From: CAIQQQ01 sp040399685
GTDB lineage: Bacteria; Pseudomonadota; Alphaproteobacteria; Acetobacterales; Acetobacteraceae
Length of the DNA stretch: 64,000 nt
Assembly: GCA_040399685.1 (NCBI GenBank)
Contig: JBBART010000010.1
Span: 79,246-143,245, forward strand
Direction: 5' to 3'
Positions 34,733 to 42,642 of this stretch are shown here, piece by piece (position 1 is the stretch's first letter; each line of letters opens with the position of its first letter). The notes beneath the pieces were generated by a model, which made no database searches, was not told the origin of the DNA, and worked only from the letters and a program-made list of their open reading frames with translations. The position numbers and the translations under genes were made by a program.

Positions 34733-35998
34733 CTAGCCCGCCAGCACGCTCGCAATCCATTGCGCCCAGGCAAGTGTCGCGCGGTCCGCGTTGCGCACGC
34801 CGACCACCTGAAGCCCCAGCGGCAATCCGGCCGGACCTGTCCCGACAGGAATGGTGATGCAGGGCACGTGCAGGGCCGTCCAGGTTGCGTTGAACACCGG
34901 GTCGCCGGTCCATTCCAGGCCGTGCGGCGCCTCGCCCTGGGCGGATGGCGTCAACAGGACGTCAATATCATCCATCACCGCCGCGAAATTCGATTGCAGC
35001 TGCGTCATCACCCCGCGCGCCGCATCCAGCGCGGCGCCACCTTGCGCGGCGCCCCAATCAAGCCGCTCGCGCAGCCCTTCGCTGATGCCGTGGGCGTGGG
35101 TGTTCAACTCCCATCCCATCGAGGCCGCACTTTCGGCGTTCATCACCAACGGCTGGGCGGAGGCAAGGGCTGCATATCCCTCCGGCAGCGGACGGCGCAC
35201 AATGGCAGCACCAGCAGCGGCAAGACGGTCCGCGGCATTCTCCAGCAGCGCCATCGTCTCGGCGGTGGCCTCGGCGCCGGACGGGCCGGGGCAGATGCCG
35301 ATGCGCGGTGCCGCCGATGTCGCCGCATCCGGATCACCAAGGTCGCGCCCCGCCACGGCGCCGGCGAACAGCGCGCAATCGGCCACGGTGCGGGCCATGA
35401 CGCCGATCGTGTCCAGGCTTTCGCTCATCATCTTCATGCCGATGCGCGGGATCATGCCGAAGCTGGGCTTGTAGCCGACCACGCCGCAATACGCCGCCGG
35501 GCGAATAATGGACCCGGCGGTCTGGGTGGCGAAGGCGAGCGGGAAAAACCCGGCCGCCACGCCCGCGGCCGACCCGCTGGACGAGCCGCCCGGCGTGTGG
35601 GCGCGGTTGTGCGGATTGGCGGTGGGGCCAGGCTTGCGGGTGGCGAATTCAGTGGTGACGGTCTTGCCCATCACCACGGCACCGGCGGCCCGCGCCCAGG
35701 CGACGCAGGCGGCATCCGCCTTGGGGCGATGCCCGGCCCAGATCAGCGAGCCGTACTGGCTCGGCTGGTCCTCGGTGTCCAACACATCCTTCACGCCGAT
35801 CGGCACGCCGTGCAACGGCCCTGGGCGGGCGGCGTGGCTGCGGACCTGGGCGGCATCGTGCTGGACGAAGGCGCGGATATCCGGCTCGTTGGCTGCAATC
35901 CGCGCCAGACACGCTTCCAGCAGAGCCTCCGCGCGCAAGGTGCCGTCGCGCAGGCGACGGGTGGCTTCGGTGGCGGAGAGATTGGCTGGGTCAGACAT
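34733..35998 (-). CDS. Amidase (amidase-signature family)
   Basis: This 421-aa hydrolase has the Ser-cisSer-Lys fold. The signature GGSSSGSAAGVAAGFFPLAF and the following QTAGSIIRPAAYCGVVGYKPS are intact; the catalytic Lys lies in GVPIGVKDVLDTED. Substrate unknown. The ATG at 35998 gives MSDPANLSATEATRRLRDG; a longer frame start at 36112 overlaps the divergent gene and is rejected. Confidence 0.92.
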   Translation of the reverse strand: MSDPANLSATEATRRLRDGTLRAEALLEACLARIAANEPDIRAFVQHDAAQVRSHAARPGPLHGVPIGVKDVLDTEDQPSQYGSLIWAGHRPKADAACVAWARAAGAVVMGKTVTTEFATRKPGPTANPHNRAHTPGGSSSGSAAGVAAGFFPLAFATQTAGSIIRPAAYCGVVGYKPSFGMIPRIGMKMMSESLDTIGVMARTVADCALFAGAVAGRDLGDPDAATSAAPRIGICPGPSGAEATAETMALLENAADRLAAAGAAIVRRPLPEGYAALASAQPLVMNAESAASMGWELNTHAHGISEGLRERLDWGAAQGGAALDAARGVMTQLQSNFAAVMDDIDVLLTPSAQGEAPHGLEWTGDPVFNATWTALHVPCITIPVGTGPAGLPLGLQVVGVRNADRATLAWAQWIASVLAG

Positions 35999-36063
35999 CG
36001 GCGGCCTCCAATGATCGGTGCGGCAGAGTGGTGCTTCGGCGAGCGGCAGTCCATGGTACGGCC

Positions 36064-36600
36064 ATGAAGCCGCGCAGCAAAGCCAACAACCCGGTCCAGG
36101 TTGCTGAAACACAGGACGGAATCGTCACCTATCTTGTGGCCGACGCCCCGGAAGCGTTGCCGCCGGTGCTGCCACGCGACCTGGAACGGGCGTGGCACCA
36201 GGCGCGAGAGGCCGCCATTGCCGCGCGCGATGGCCCGCCCCGACTGTTCCGCTTCCGCCGCGAAGGCGATGAATTCACCGATCTGGCCCTGACCGACACC
36301 GACGCACGGTGCTGGGCGGCGGCCGTGGATGCGGCGCGCGGGCTGGACAACCTGCCGGGCTTGTCGGTGTGCCTGCGCCTTCTGGCCCTGGTGGAACTGA
36401 TGACGCGGGCCCGCTGGGTGGCCGACCATGTGGCCCTGAGGCCAGACGGTGCAGAGATCGACACGGCCTTGCTGCGTGCCGCAGCATCGGTGCCATTGAC
36501 GCGCGAGGCCATTTTCGACGAATCCAGCCTGCGCGCCTTGATCCATCACGGTAGGATCGCCCACGACACCGCCTCAGGCCTTCCAGGAGCATCAGCATGA
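36064..36600 (+). CDS. Hypothetical protein, 178 aa
   Basis: I do not recognise this soluble protein. The N-terminus is basic (MKPRSKANNP) and the C-terminal half is helix-rich with LSVCLRLLALVELMTRARWV. No signal peptide. The start is 65 bp from the divergent amidase gene. Its stop overlaps the following lipoprotein start as ATGA, so the pair are co-translated and may work together. Coding bias matches the neighbours. Confidence 0.75.
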   Translation: MKPRSKANNPVQVAETQDGIVTYLVADAPEALPPVLPRDLERAWHQAREAAIAARDGPPRLFRFRREGDEFTDLALTDTDARCWAAAVDAARGLDNLPGLSVCLRLLALVELMTRARWVADHVALRPDGAEIDTALLRAAASVPLTREAIFDESSLRALIHHGRIAHDTASGLPGASA

Positions 36601-36953
36601 AGAAGCCGAACCCGATGACGGCCGCACTGACATCCGCACTCGCCTTGCTGGTGCTGTCCGGCTGCGCCCAGCAGACCAGCAGCCGCCGTGCCGGGCTTTC
36701 GCCCGCCCAGGCGGCCGAATGCCGCGCCCGCAGCGAGGACCAGTATCGCGCGCAGAACCGGGCCGACATCTACAAATCCGACACCTACGCCACCAGCACG
36801 CGCGATTCGCCGTTCTCCACCAGCGGCCTGCCGGGTATCACCTCGTCCGGGCTGGGCGCGCAGTATGGCCGGGAGAAGGCGTTGAACGATTGCTACAACG
36901 CCGCCGGCACCGGCCCTGTCGATGCGGCGCCGGTGGCGCCCGCAGCAAAATAG
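36597..36953 (+). CDS. Small lipoprotein, 118 aa
   Basis: The N-terminal signal ends in a lipobox (LLVLSGC-AQQ), so the mature protein begins at a lipidated Cys. The remainder is polar, with Tyr-rich YRAQNRADIYKSDTYATS and a Pro/Ala-rich tail. No catalytic motif is visible. It is translationally coupled to the upstream 178-aa gene. A TATACT -10-like element lies 28 bp downstream, belonging to the next gene. Confidence 0.82.
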   Translation: MKKPNPMTAALTSALALLVLSGCAQQTSSRRAGLSPAQAAECRARSEDQYRAQNRADIYKSDTYATSTRDSPFSTSGLPGITSSGLGAQYGREKALNDCYNAAGTGPVDAAPVAPAAK

Positions 36954-37015
36954 CCCGGACCGCTTTCCGGCCCGAGCGACGTATACTTTCGAAGCACAAA
37001 CCAAAGGACTCGATG

Positions 37016-37366
37016 ATGAGCAAGATTATCCGTACTGAGCCGAACAAGGTTCTGTCCAAGGCCGTCGAATATCACGGCTTTGTGTTCCTGCAGGGCTGCG
37101 TGGCCCAGGATCTGTCCAAGGACATCTCCGGCCAGACCGCAGAAGTCCTGGCCCAGATCGACGAGATCCTGGAGACCCACGGAACCGACAACACTCGTCT
37201 GCTGCAAGCGCAGATCTGGCTGAAGAACATCACCGACCGTGACGCCATGAACAAGCTGTGGTCCGCCTGGCTGCCAGAAGGCATGGCACCCGCCCGCGCC
37301 TGCGTCGAAGCCAACATGGCCGACCCGCGCCATCTTGTTGAAATCATGGTCACTGTCTGCAAATAG
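37016..37366 (+). CDS. RidA-family protein (YjgF/YER057c/UK114)
   Basis: RidA proteins hydrolyse reactive enamines/imines. This 116-aa member contains VEYHGFVFLQGCVA, DISGQTAEVLAQIDEIL and a C-terminal AWLPEGMAPARACVEANMADPRHLVEI. The canonical substrate-anchoring Arg is in ARACVEA. Two consecutive ATGs exist at 37013 and 37016; the second has GGA at a better 7-nt spacing. Confidence 0.92.
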   Translation: MSKIIRTEPNKVLSKAVEYHGFVFLQGCVAQDLSKDISGQTAEVLAQIDEILETHGTDNTRLLQAQIWLKNITDRDAMNKLWSAWLPEGMAPARACVEANMADPRHLVEIMVTVCK

Positions 37367-37420
37367 TTGCCCCTTATTCGAAACGATTCCGCCTAATTTC
37401 GAACGCCTGACCGACTCCAA

Positions 37421-37456
37421 TCGCGCCGCTGTCGCCTTCGTGCAACAGCGGCGCGA
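37421..37456 (+). terminator. Strong hairpin downstream of the RidA gene
   Basis: TCGCGCCGCTGT (37421–37432) and ACAGCGGCGCGA (37445–37456) form a perfect 12-bp stem with a 12-nt loop, 55 bp after the RidA stop. The T tract is poor (CCTATTTG). The rest of the 277-bp gap to the CHAP gene is relatively AT-rich (AATACTTACG, AATATATCG) and presumably holds that gene's promoter. Confidence 0.6.
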
Positions 37457-37643
37457 CCTATTTGCAACATAATACTTACGGCGAAGTTAATAGGATTTCA
37501 TACCGTTCTCAGCCTCTGCCCCGTCACCAGTCTGGATGAACTCGCATAGCTGGATCGCAAAAAGTTCCATACTGGGTTGCCAGTGCCCGCCCCGTGTTGC
37601 TAACGGAAATATATCGTGAGGCTTACAATTTAGGGGCAGACGC

Positions 37644-38363
37644 ATGCGGGTTTGGGGTTTTGGCGTTCGTGCCGCGGCATTCAGCATGGGCCTCATGGCA
37701 ATCAGCCCGCTTCTCTCAACCGAATCATGGGCCGCTCGCACCCCAACCACCACGGAGCGCACCACCACAAAGCCGGTCGCGGCCAAGATGGTGATCAGCC
37801 GCAAAAACGTGACGATCGTTAACGCCATGTCCCGTGGCGGACTGAAACAAACCCAGGTCAAGGGCAGCAAGGTCAGCTACCGCAATGTGGGCGGCGGAAT
37901 TTCGTGCGTGCCCTTCGCCCGTGCCGCCAGCGGCATCCAACTCAAGGGCAACGCCGCCAACTGGTGGGATGCCGCCAACGGCGTGTATGCCCGTGGTCAG
38001 GCCCCCGAGGCCGGCAGCGTGCTGAACTTCCGCGCCACCGGCCATATGCGCCTTGGCCATGTCGCCGTGGTCAAGAACGTGATCAGCTCACGCGAAATCG
38101 AAATCGACCATGCCAATTGGGCCGGCCCCGGCGCCAGCAAGGGCGGCGTCAGCCGTGCGATCTCGGTCACGGATGTGTCTGACCGCAACGACTGGTCGGC
38201 CGTGCGCGTCGAACTCGGTCACAGCGGCAACTACGGCAGCGTCTACCCAACCTATGGCTTCATCTACGATCGCCCAGACAGCGACATGATGGCAGCCAAC
38301 CCGCGCAACGTCGGCATGCGATATGACGAAGTGGCCGAGGCCCCGTCCCGCTCGTTTCGCTAA
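37644..38363 (+). CDS. Secreted CHAP-domain amidohydrolase/peptidase
   Basis: This 239-aa exported protein has a signal peptide (GVRAAAFSMGLMAISPLL, cleavage near SWA-AR) and a CHAP domain with catalytic Cys88 in GGGISCVPFAR and His139 in RLGHVAVVKNV. CHAP enzymes cut peptidoglycan amide bonds; a role in wall remodelling is inferred. AGGGG lies 7 nt before the ATG. It converges with the chromate-type transporter operon. Confidence 0.88.
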   Translation: MRVWGFGVRAAAFSMGLMAISPLLSTESWAARTPTTTERTTTKPVAAKMVISRKNVTIVNAMSRGGLKQTQVKGSKVSYRNVGGGISCVPFARAASGIQLKGNAANWWDAANGVYARGQAPEAGSVLNFRATGHMRLGHVAVVKNVISSREIEIDHANWAGPGASKGGVSRAISVTDVSDRNDWSAVRVELGHSGNYGSVYPTYGFIYDRPDSDMMAANPRNVGMRYDEVAEAPSRSFR

Positions 38364-38368
38364 ACGGA

Positions 38369-38908
38369 TCAGATAACGCCGAGCGCCCCAAGGGCTGCGC
38401 CGGCACCGAGCAGCCAAAGCGGGTTGAGCTTTGTCCAGACCAGGACAGCAGACGACACGACGACCATGGTCGCAGCACCCAGTGTGCTTGCAGATCCTTC
38501 GGCCAGCAGCAAAGCTGCGGCCGCGATCAATCCCACCGTCACGCTGGTCAGGCCGGCCTGAATGTCGCGCAGCCACAAGGCCCCGCGAAACCGCCGCCAT
38601 AGGCTCGCCATCAGATAGGCGAGCGTCGCGGGCGGCATGATCAACGAAATGCTCGCAACCGTCGCCCCGGCCAGTCCGGCCACGCGCCAGCCGACCAGTG
38701 TCACCACCAGCATGTTCGGGCCGGGCGAAGCCTGTGCAAGGGCGAACAGGCCGGCAAAGCTCGGGCCGTCCATCCAGTGATGCACGTCCACCACCTGGCG
38801 CTTGATTTCCGGCAACACGGTGATGACGCCGCCAACAGCCACCAGCCCCGCCTTGGCGAACACGATGGCCAGATCAACGAGTTGGTCAGCGCCAGTCAAC
38901 GCCGCCAC
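38369..38908 (-). CDS. Chromate-transporter family protein, C-terminal half (short-chain CHR)
   Basis: This 179-aa membrane protein is the second of a two-gene CHR (ChrA-like) transporter. It contains FAKAGLVAVGGVITVLPEI, the usual second-half repeat, and LAQASPGPNMLVVTLVGW. Starts at GTG and overlaps the first half by 13 bases. Two short CHR proteins are known to act as heterodimers exporting chromate; other anions are possible. Confidence 0.85.
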   Translation of the reverse strand: MAALTGADQLVDLAIVFAKAGLVAVGGVITVLPEIKRQVVDVHHWMDGPSFAGLFALAQASPGPNMLVVTLVGWRVAGLAGATVASISLIMPPATLAYLMASLWRRFRGALWLRDIQAGLTSVTVGLIAAAALLLAEGSASTLGAATMVVVSSAVLVWTKLNPLWLLGAGAALGALGVI

Positions 38909-39468
38909 CGTTCAAGCCCGATGGCGATGGGCGCCAACACCAGCAGGCTGGGCACCATGGGCAGTTGAAGCAACGCCACGGCGACAAACGCGGCACAGGC
39001 CAGCGCCATGCCGAGCCAGTCCCTGCGCCGCACCAACGGCAGCGTCACCTTCACCGACATGGCAATCACCAACGCCGCCGCCACCGCCGCCATGCCGTGC
39101 AGCGCGTCAATCACACGCGGATTGTCCGCCACCTGCTCCAGCACGATGCTCATGCACACCACGATGAACATCGGCGCCGCCAGCAGGCCCGTCACCGCGG
39201 CAACGGCCCCAGGAAGCCCCTGGAACCGCGCGCCGAGGGCCACAGAGAAGTTGACGATGTTAGGGCCGGGGATGATCTGGCACATCGCCAGCGCGTCCAC
39301 GAACTCGTCCTCGTTCAGCCAGCGCTTGGTTTCCACCGTCATGCGCCGCGCCCACGGCATCACCCCGCCAAAACCGCTGATGCCGACGGTGAAGAATCCG
39401 GCGAACAGATCAGCGATGGTGGGCGTGGCAACGCCGGATGTGGGGGCTGCGTGAAGGCTTTGGCTCAG
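38896..39468 (-). CDS. Chromate-transporter family protein, N-terminal half, probable CTG start
   Basis: This is the first half of the short-chain CHR pair, 190 aa if begun at 39468. The family-defining segment LFAGFFTVGISGFGGVMPWARR and LAMCQIIPGPNIVNFSVALGARF are present. The first ATG/GTG/TTG in frame is GTG at 39363, which would cut off the FxxGxxxFGG region. CTG at 39468 restores a normal N-terminus, has GAGG 7 nt upstream and overlaps the amidohydrolase stop as CTGA. The start assignment is inference from these three points. Confidence 0.75.
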   Translation of the reverse strand: MSQSLHAAPTSGVATPTIADLFAGFFTVGISGFGGVMPWARRMTVETKRWLNEDEFVDALAMCQIIPGPNIVNFSVALGARFQGLPGAVAAVTGLLAAPMFIVVCMSIVLEQVADNPRVIDALHGMAAVAAALVIAMSVKVTLPLVRRRDWLGMALACAAFVAVALLQLPMVPSLLVLAPIAIGLERWRR

Positions 39469-40916
39469 GGGGTGGCCTCGCGCGTCACCAGACGCCCGGC
39501 GCGGGCTTCGGTGGCGCCCTGGCCGTAGACATAGGCCGATTGCCCGCCCACCCAGGTTTCAGCGATGCCTTCGGATGGCAGCGTGGGGTTGTCGAAATCG
39601 GCGGCGTCTCGCACCGTCTCGGGGTCGAACAGCACCAGATCGGCAAACGCGCCGGTGCGAATGACGCCGCGATCCTTCAGGCCGAACACATCGGCCACCC
39701 GCCCGGTCATCTTGTGCACGGCGGTCTCCAGCGAGAACAGGCCGAGGTCACGGGAATAATGCCCCAGCACGCGCGGGAACGTGCCCCACAGGCGGGGATG
39801 CGGGAAGCTGTCATGCGGCAGGCCGTCCGAGCCGATCATGCTCAGCGGATGCGCCATGATGCGTTGCACATCGGCCTCGTCCATCTGGAAATAGATGGCG
39901 CCGGCCGGCAACAGGCGGCCCGCCGCCTCAAAGATGTCCACGCCCCAACCGGCCGCGATGTCGTGCAGCCATTTGCCGGTCAGTTCCGGATGCGGCACCG
40001 ACCACGTGACTTTCGTCGGCACGTTCGGCTTCACCTTGTCCACCATCAGCACGGTGGAGCCGGCGACATAGGGATAGACGTCGAAATCGACCTTCTGCTT
40101 CTTGCTGGCCGCCTCAAGCAGCGCCAGGGTTTCGGTGGAGCGGCCGAAATTATGCGGCATGGTGCATTTGTGGTGGCTGATCACCACCGGCGCGCCCACG
40201 TCACGGCCGATCTTCAGCGTCTCCTCGATCGACTGGATGACGCCGTCGCCTTCATCGCGCATATGCGTCACATACAGGCCGCCGGTGGCGCGCAGGGCCT
40301 CGGCCACCGCGATCACCTCATCGGTGGGGGCGAGGTTGCTGGGCGGATAATAGAGCCCGGTCGAGAACCCTGAAGCGCCCTGCAACAACGCTTCGCGCAG
40401 GCGGCCTTGCATGTGGTTCGCCTCGCCGTCGGTGGCGGCCCGCAGCACGTCGCCCTGCATGGCTTCCACCCGCAACGACATGTGGCCGATCAACGCCACG
40501 GTGTTCACCGGGGACGGATCTTTCGCCAACCTGTCCGCGTATGCGCCGAAGCTGTCGAACGTCCACCAGCTCTCGTCGCCCAGCAGATCCAGCGGCGGGA
40601 TGGGGCGGGATTTCATCCGCACCGGACTGAGGCTGATGCCGCAATTGCCCACCACCACGGTGGTGACGCCCTGGGACATCTTGCACAGCATGCATTCCGG
40701 CCCGCACAGCACGGCGCGGTCGTCATGCGTGTGGGCATCGATGAAGCCTGGGGCAGCAACCTTGCCGGTGGCGATGATTTCGCGGTCGGCCGACCAGGCG
40801 CCAAGATCGCCCACGCCGACGATCCGGTCGCCCTTCACCGCCACGTCGCCACGGGTACGCGGGCCGCCGGTGCCATCGACGATGATGGCGTCTCGCAAGA
40901 TCAGATCACAGCGCAT
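39465..40916 (-). CDS. D-aminoacylase-like amidohydrolase
   Basis: This 483-aa metal-dependent amidohydrolase of the N-acyl-D-amino-acid deacylase family has metal-binding His in GFIDAHTHDD. GNCGISLSPVR, VVISHHKCTMP and the catalytic-Asp region SMIGSDGLPHDSFPHPRLWGTF are characteristic. The ATG at 40916 gives MRCDLILRDAIIVDGTGGP. It overlaps hyuB by 11 bp and the CHR gene by 3 bp. Context suggests processing of cyclic or N-substituted amino acids. Confidence 0.92.
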   Translation of the reverse strand: MRCDLILRDAIIVDGTGGPRTRGDVAVKGDRIVGVGDLGAWSADREIIATGKVAAPGFIDAHTHDDRAVLCGPECMLCKMSQGVTTVVVGNCGISLSPVRMKSRPIPPLDLLGDESWWTFDSFGAYADRLAKDPSPVNTVALIGHMSLRVEAMQGDVLRAATDGEANHMQGRLREALLQGASGFSTGLYYPPSNLAPTDEVIAVAEALRATGGLYVTHMRDEGDGVIQSIEETLKIGRDVGAPVVISHHKCTMPHNFGRSTETLALLEAASKKQKVDFDVYPYVAGSTVLMVDKVKPNVPTKVTWSVPHPELTGKWLHDIAAGWGVDIFEAAGRLLPAGAIYFQMDEADVQRIMAHPLSMIGSDGLPHDSFPHPRLWGTFPRVLGHYSRDLGLFSLETAVHKMTGRVADVFGLKDRGVIRTGAFADLVLFDPETVRDAADFDNPTLPSEGIAETWVGGQSAYVYGQGATEARAGRLVTREATP

Positions 40917-42642
40917 GGGTTGGGTTCCTGAGCAAAGCGGTTTGGTCGGCATCGATGGCACCGTCGGCAGCGACGACAACCTTGTAAAGTGTGGCGGCAT
41001 TTTCGACCGAAACGAGACCGCAGCGCACATCCAGCGCCACGGAAGCCGGATCGCGACTGGCAGGGTCGCCCATGCCGCCCCCACCCGGCAAGTGCAGCAG
41101 AAGATGCTCGCCGTCCGGGATCACCTGAAAGCCCTTGGTGCGCAGATTGGCGCCAGAGACGAGGGCCACGATGCCGGCAGCCCCTTCCCCACCGCCGTCA
41201 CGGCCTTTCGGCGGATGGGCCACACGGTCGAAGATGGCGTTGACGGCGAATTCCAGCTCGCCCTTGGTGCCGATTTCCATGATCTGGCCGAAGCCGCCAC
41301 GGGTCTTGCCGGCGCCGCCGCTGTCGGGCCGCAGTTCCTTGCGCCAGAACACCACCGGCGCCACGTTTTCAGTGGCCTCCACTGGCATGGTGCGCACGCC
41401 GGAGGGAAACGCCGTTGCATCCAGCCCATCGCGCAATGGACGCGCTCCGGTGCCGCCAGAGTTGAAGGTGGTGACTTCAAAGTCGGCAATCACAGGCCTG
41501 TTTGCCCGGCTTTGCCCACTGACCGCGCCGCCGCCGCGCAACGGCGGATTCCACAGGCAGGACGATCCTTCCGCCACCACCAGTTCCGGCACAATCTGGT
41601 GCAAGCAGCCCATCATCAGGTCGGGCAGCAACTGCCCCACCACATGCCGCACCGCCACGGGATAAGGTCGCGGTGCGTTGAGGATGCAGCCTTCAGGGAT
41701 CTTCATCCGAAACGGCGCCAGGCTGGCCCAGTTGTTCGGAATCTCCGGCGCCACCACCACCTTGATGCCGAAGCACGCATAGGCGCGGGTATAGGCCTGC
41801 GGCACGTTGATGCCGCGCGGCGACAGGCCGGTGGTGCCCTCGTAATCCACCTCGATCGCATCGGGCAGGATATGCATCGCGGCTTTGAGGGTGACGGTTT
41901 CGTCATAACCGTCCGAACTGATCTCGCAGCGATACACGCCCTGCTTCAGCTTGGCGATCTCGGCCAGCGTGGCCTTCAGCGAACTGTCAAAGATGAAGTC
42001 CGCCAAAGGATCGATCGAATCCATGCCGAACTCGTCCATCATCGCCACCAGCCGCTTGGCCCCGGCATCGTTGCAGGCGCACAGCGAATACACGTCGCCT
42101 TCCAGTTCCACCGGCAGACGCGATCCCCAGCGGATGAAATCGAAGAACGTCTCGTTGGGCACGCCGCGGTCGAAGCATTTGACGATGGGGATATAGATCC
42201 CCTCCTCGAACACCGAGCGCGCCTCCGGCCCCATGCCGAGGCCACCGATATCGATGACATGGGCGGTGTTGGCGAACAGACCAACGATGGCGCCGTTGCG
42301 GAACGTGGGCGTCACCACCGTCAGATCGTGCAGATGGCCGGTGCCGAGCCAGGGGTCGTTGGTGATGTAGTGATCGCCGGGGTTCATGCTGGCGGCCGGG
42401 AATTTCGCGAGGAAATGCCCCACCGCCTCCATCATCGAATTCACATGGCCGGGGGTGCCGGTCACGGCCTGAGCCAACATGCGGCCTTGCAGGTCGAAGA
42501 TGCCGGCCGACAGATCGCCCGCCTCGCGCACCGTGGTGGAGAAGGCGGTGCGGATCATGGTCTGCGCCTGCTCCTCCACCACCGCGATCAGCCGGTTCCA
42601 CATGATCTGCCGCTGGATGGCGGCCATTGCGAGACGGCTCAT
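40906..42642 (-). CDS. hyuB: Hydantoinase B / oxoprolinase B family subunit
   Basis: This 578-aa subunit of an ATP-dependent hydantoinase/carboxamidase has N-terminal LIAVVEEQAQTMIRTAFSTTVREAGDLSAGIFD. NPGDHYITNDPWLGTGHL and C-terminal LPGGGGMGDPASRD are family markers. It overlaps hyuA by four bases. With hyuA it should form the ring-opening enzyme for a hydantoin, 5-oxoproline or N-methylhydantoin-like substrate. Confidence 0.92.
   Translation of the reverse strand: MSRLAMAAIQRQIMWNRLIAVVEEQAQTMIRTAFSTTVREAGDLSAGIFDLQGRMLAQAVTGTPGHVNSMMEAVGHFLAKFPAASMNPGDHYITNDPWLGTGHLHDLTVVTPTFRNGAIVGLFANTAHVIDIGGLGMGPEARSVFEEGIYIPIVKCFDRGVPNETFFDFIRWGSRLPVELEGDVYSLCACNDAGAKRLVAMMDEFGMDSIDPLADFIFDSSLKATLAEIAKLKQGVYRCEISSDGYDETVTLKAAMHILPDAIEVDYEGTTGLSPRGINVPQAYTRAYACFGIKVVVAPEIPNNWASLAPFRMKIPEGCILNAPRPYPVAVRHVVGQLLPDLMMGCLHQIVPELVVAEGSSCLWNPPLRGGGAVSGQSRANRPVIADFEVTTFNSGGTGARPLRDGLDATAFPSGVRTMPVEATENVAPVVFWRKELRPDSGGAGKTRGGFGQIMEIGTKGELEFAVNAIFDRVAHPPKGRDGGGEGAAGIVALVSGANLRTKGFQVIPDGEHLLLHLPGGGGMGDPASRDPASVALDVRCGLVSVENAATLYKVVVAADGAIDADQTALLRNPTHAL

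Noticed and set aside
34031..36067. 678-codon plus-strand open frame opposite the DUF599 and amidase genes
   Set aside because: It spans two genuine opposite-strand genes with intact motifs; composition is His/Arg/Gly-rich and motif-free.
35998..36112. Longer N-terminus for the amidase
   Set aside because: The extra 38 residues are Trp/Cys/Pro-rich, unlike the family, and overlap the start of the divergent gene.
39363..39365. GTG as the start of the first CHR gene
   Set aside because: It would remove the conserved first helix and most of the SGFGG motif, and it has no better ribosome-binding site than the upstream CTG.
38369..39468. CHR transporter as a frameshifted single gene
   Set aside because: Two overlapping short genes are the normal form of short-chain CHR transporters, and each half has complete family motifs.
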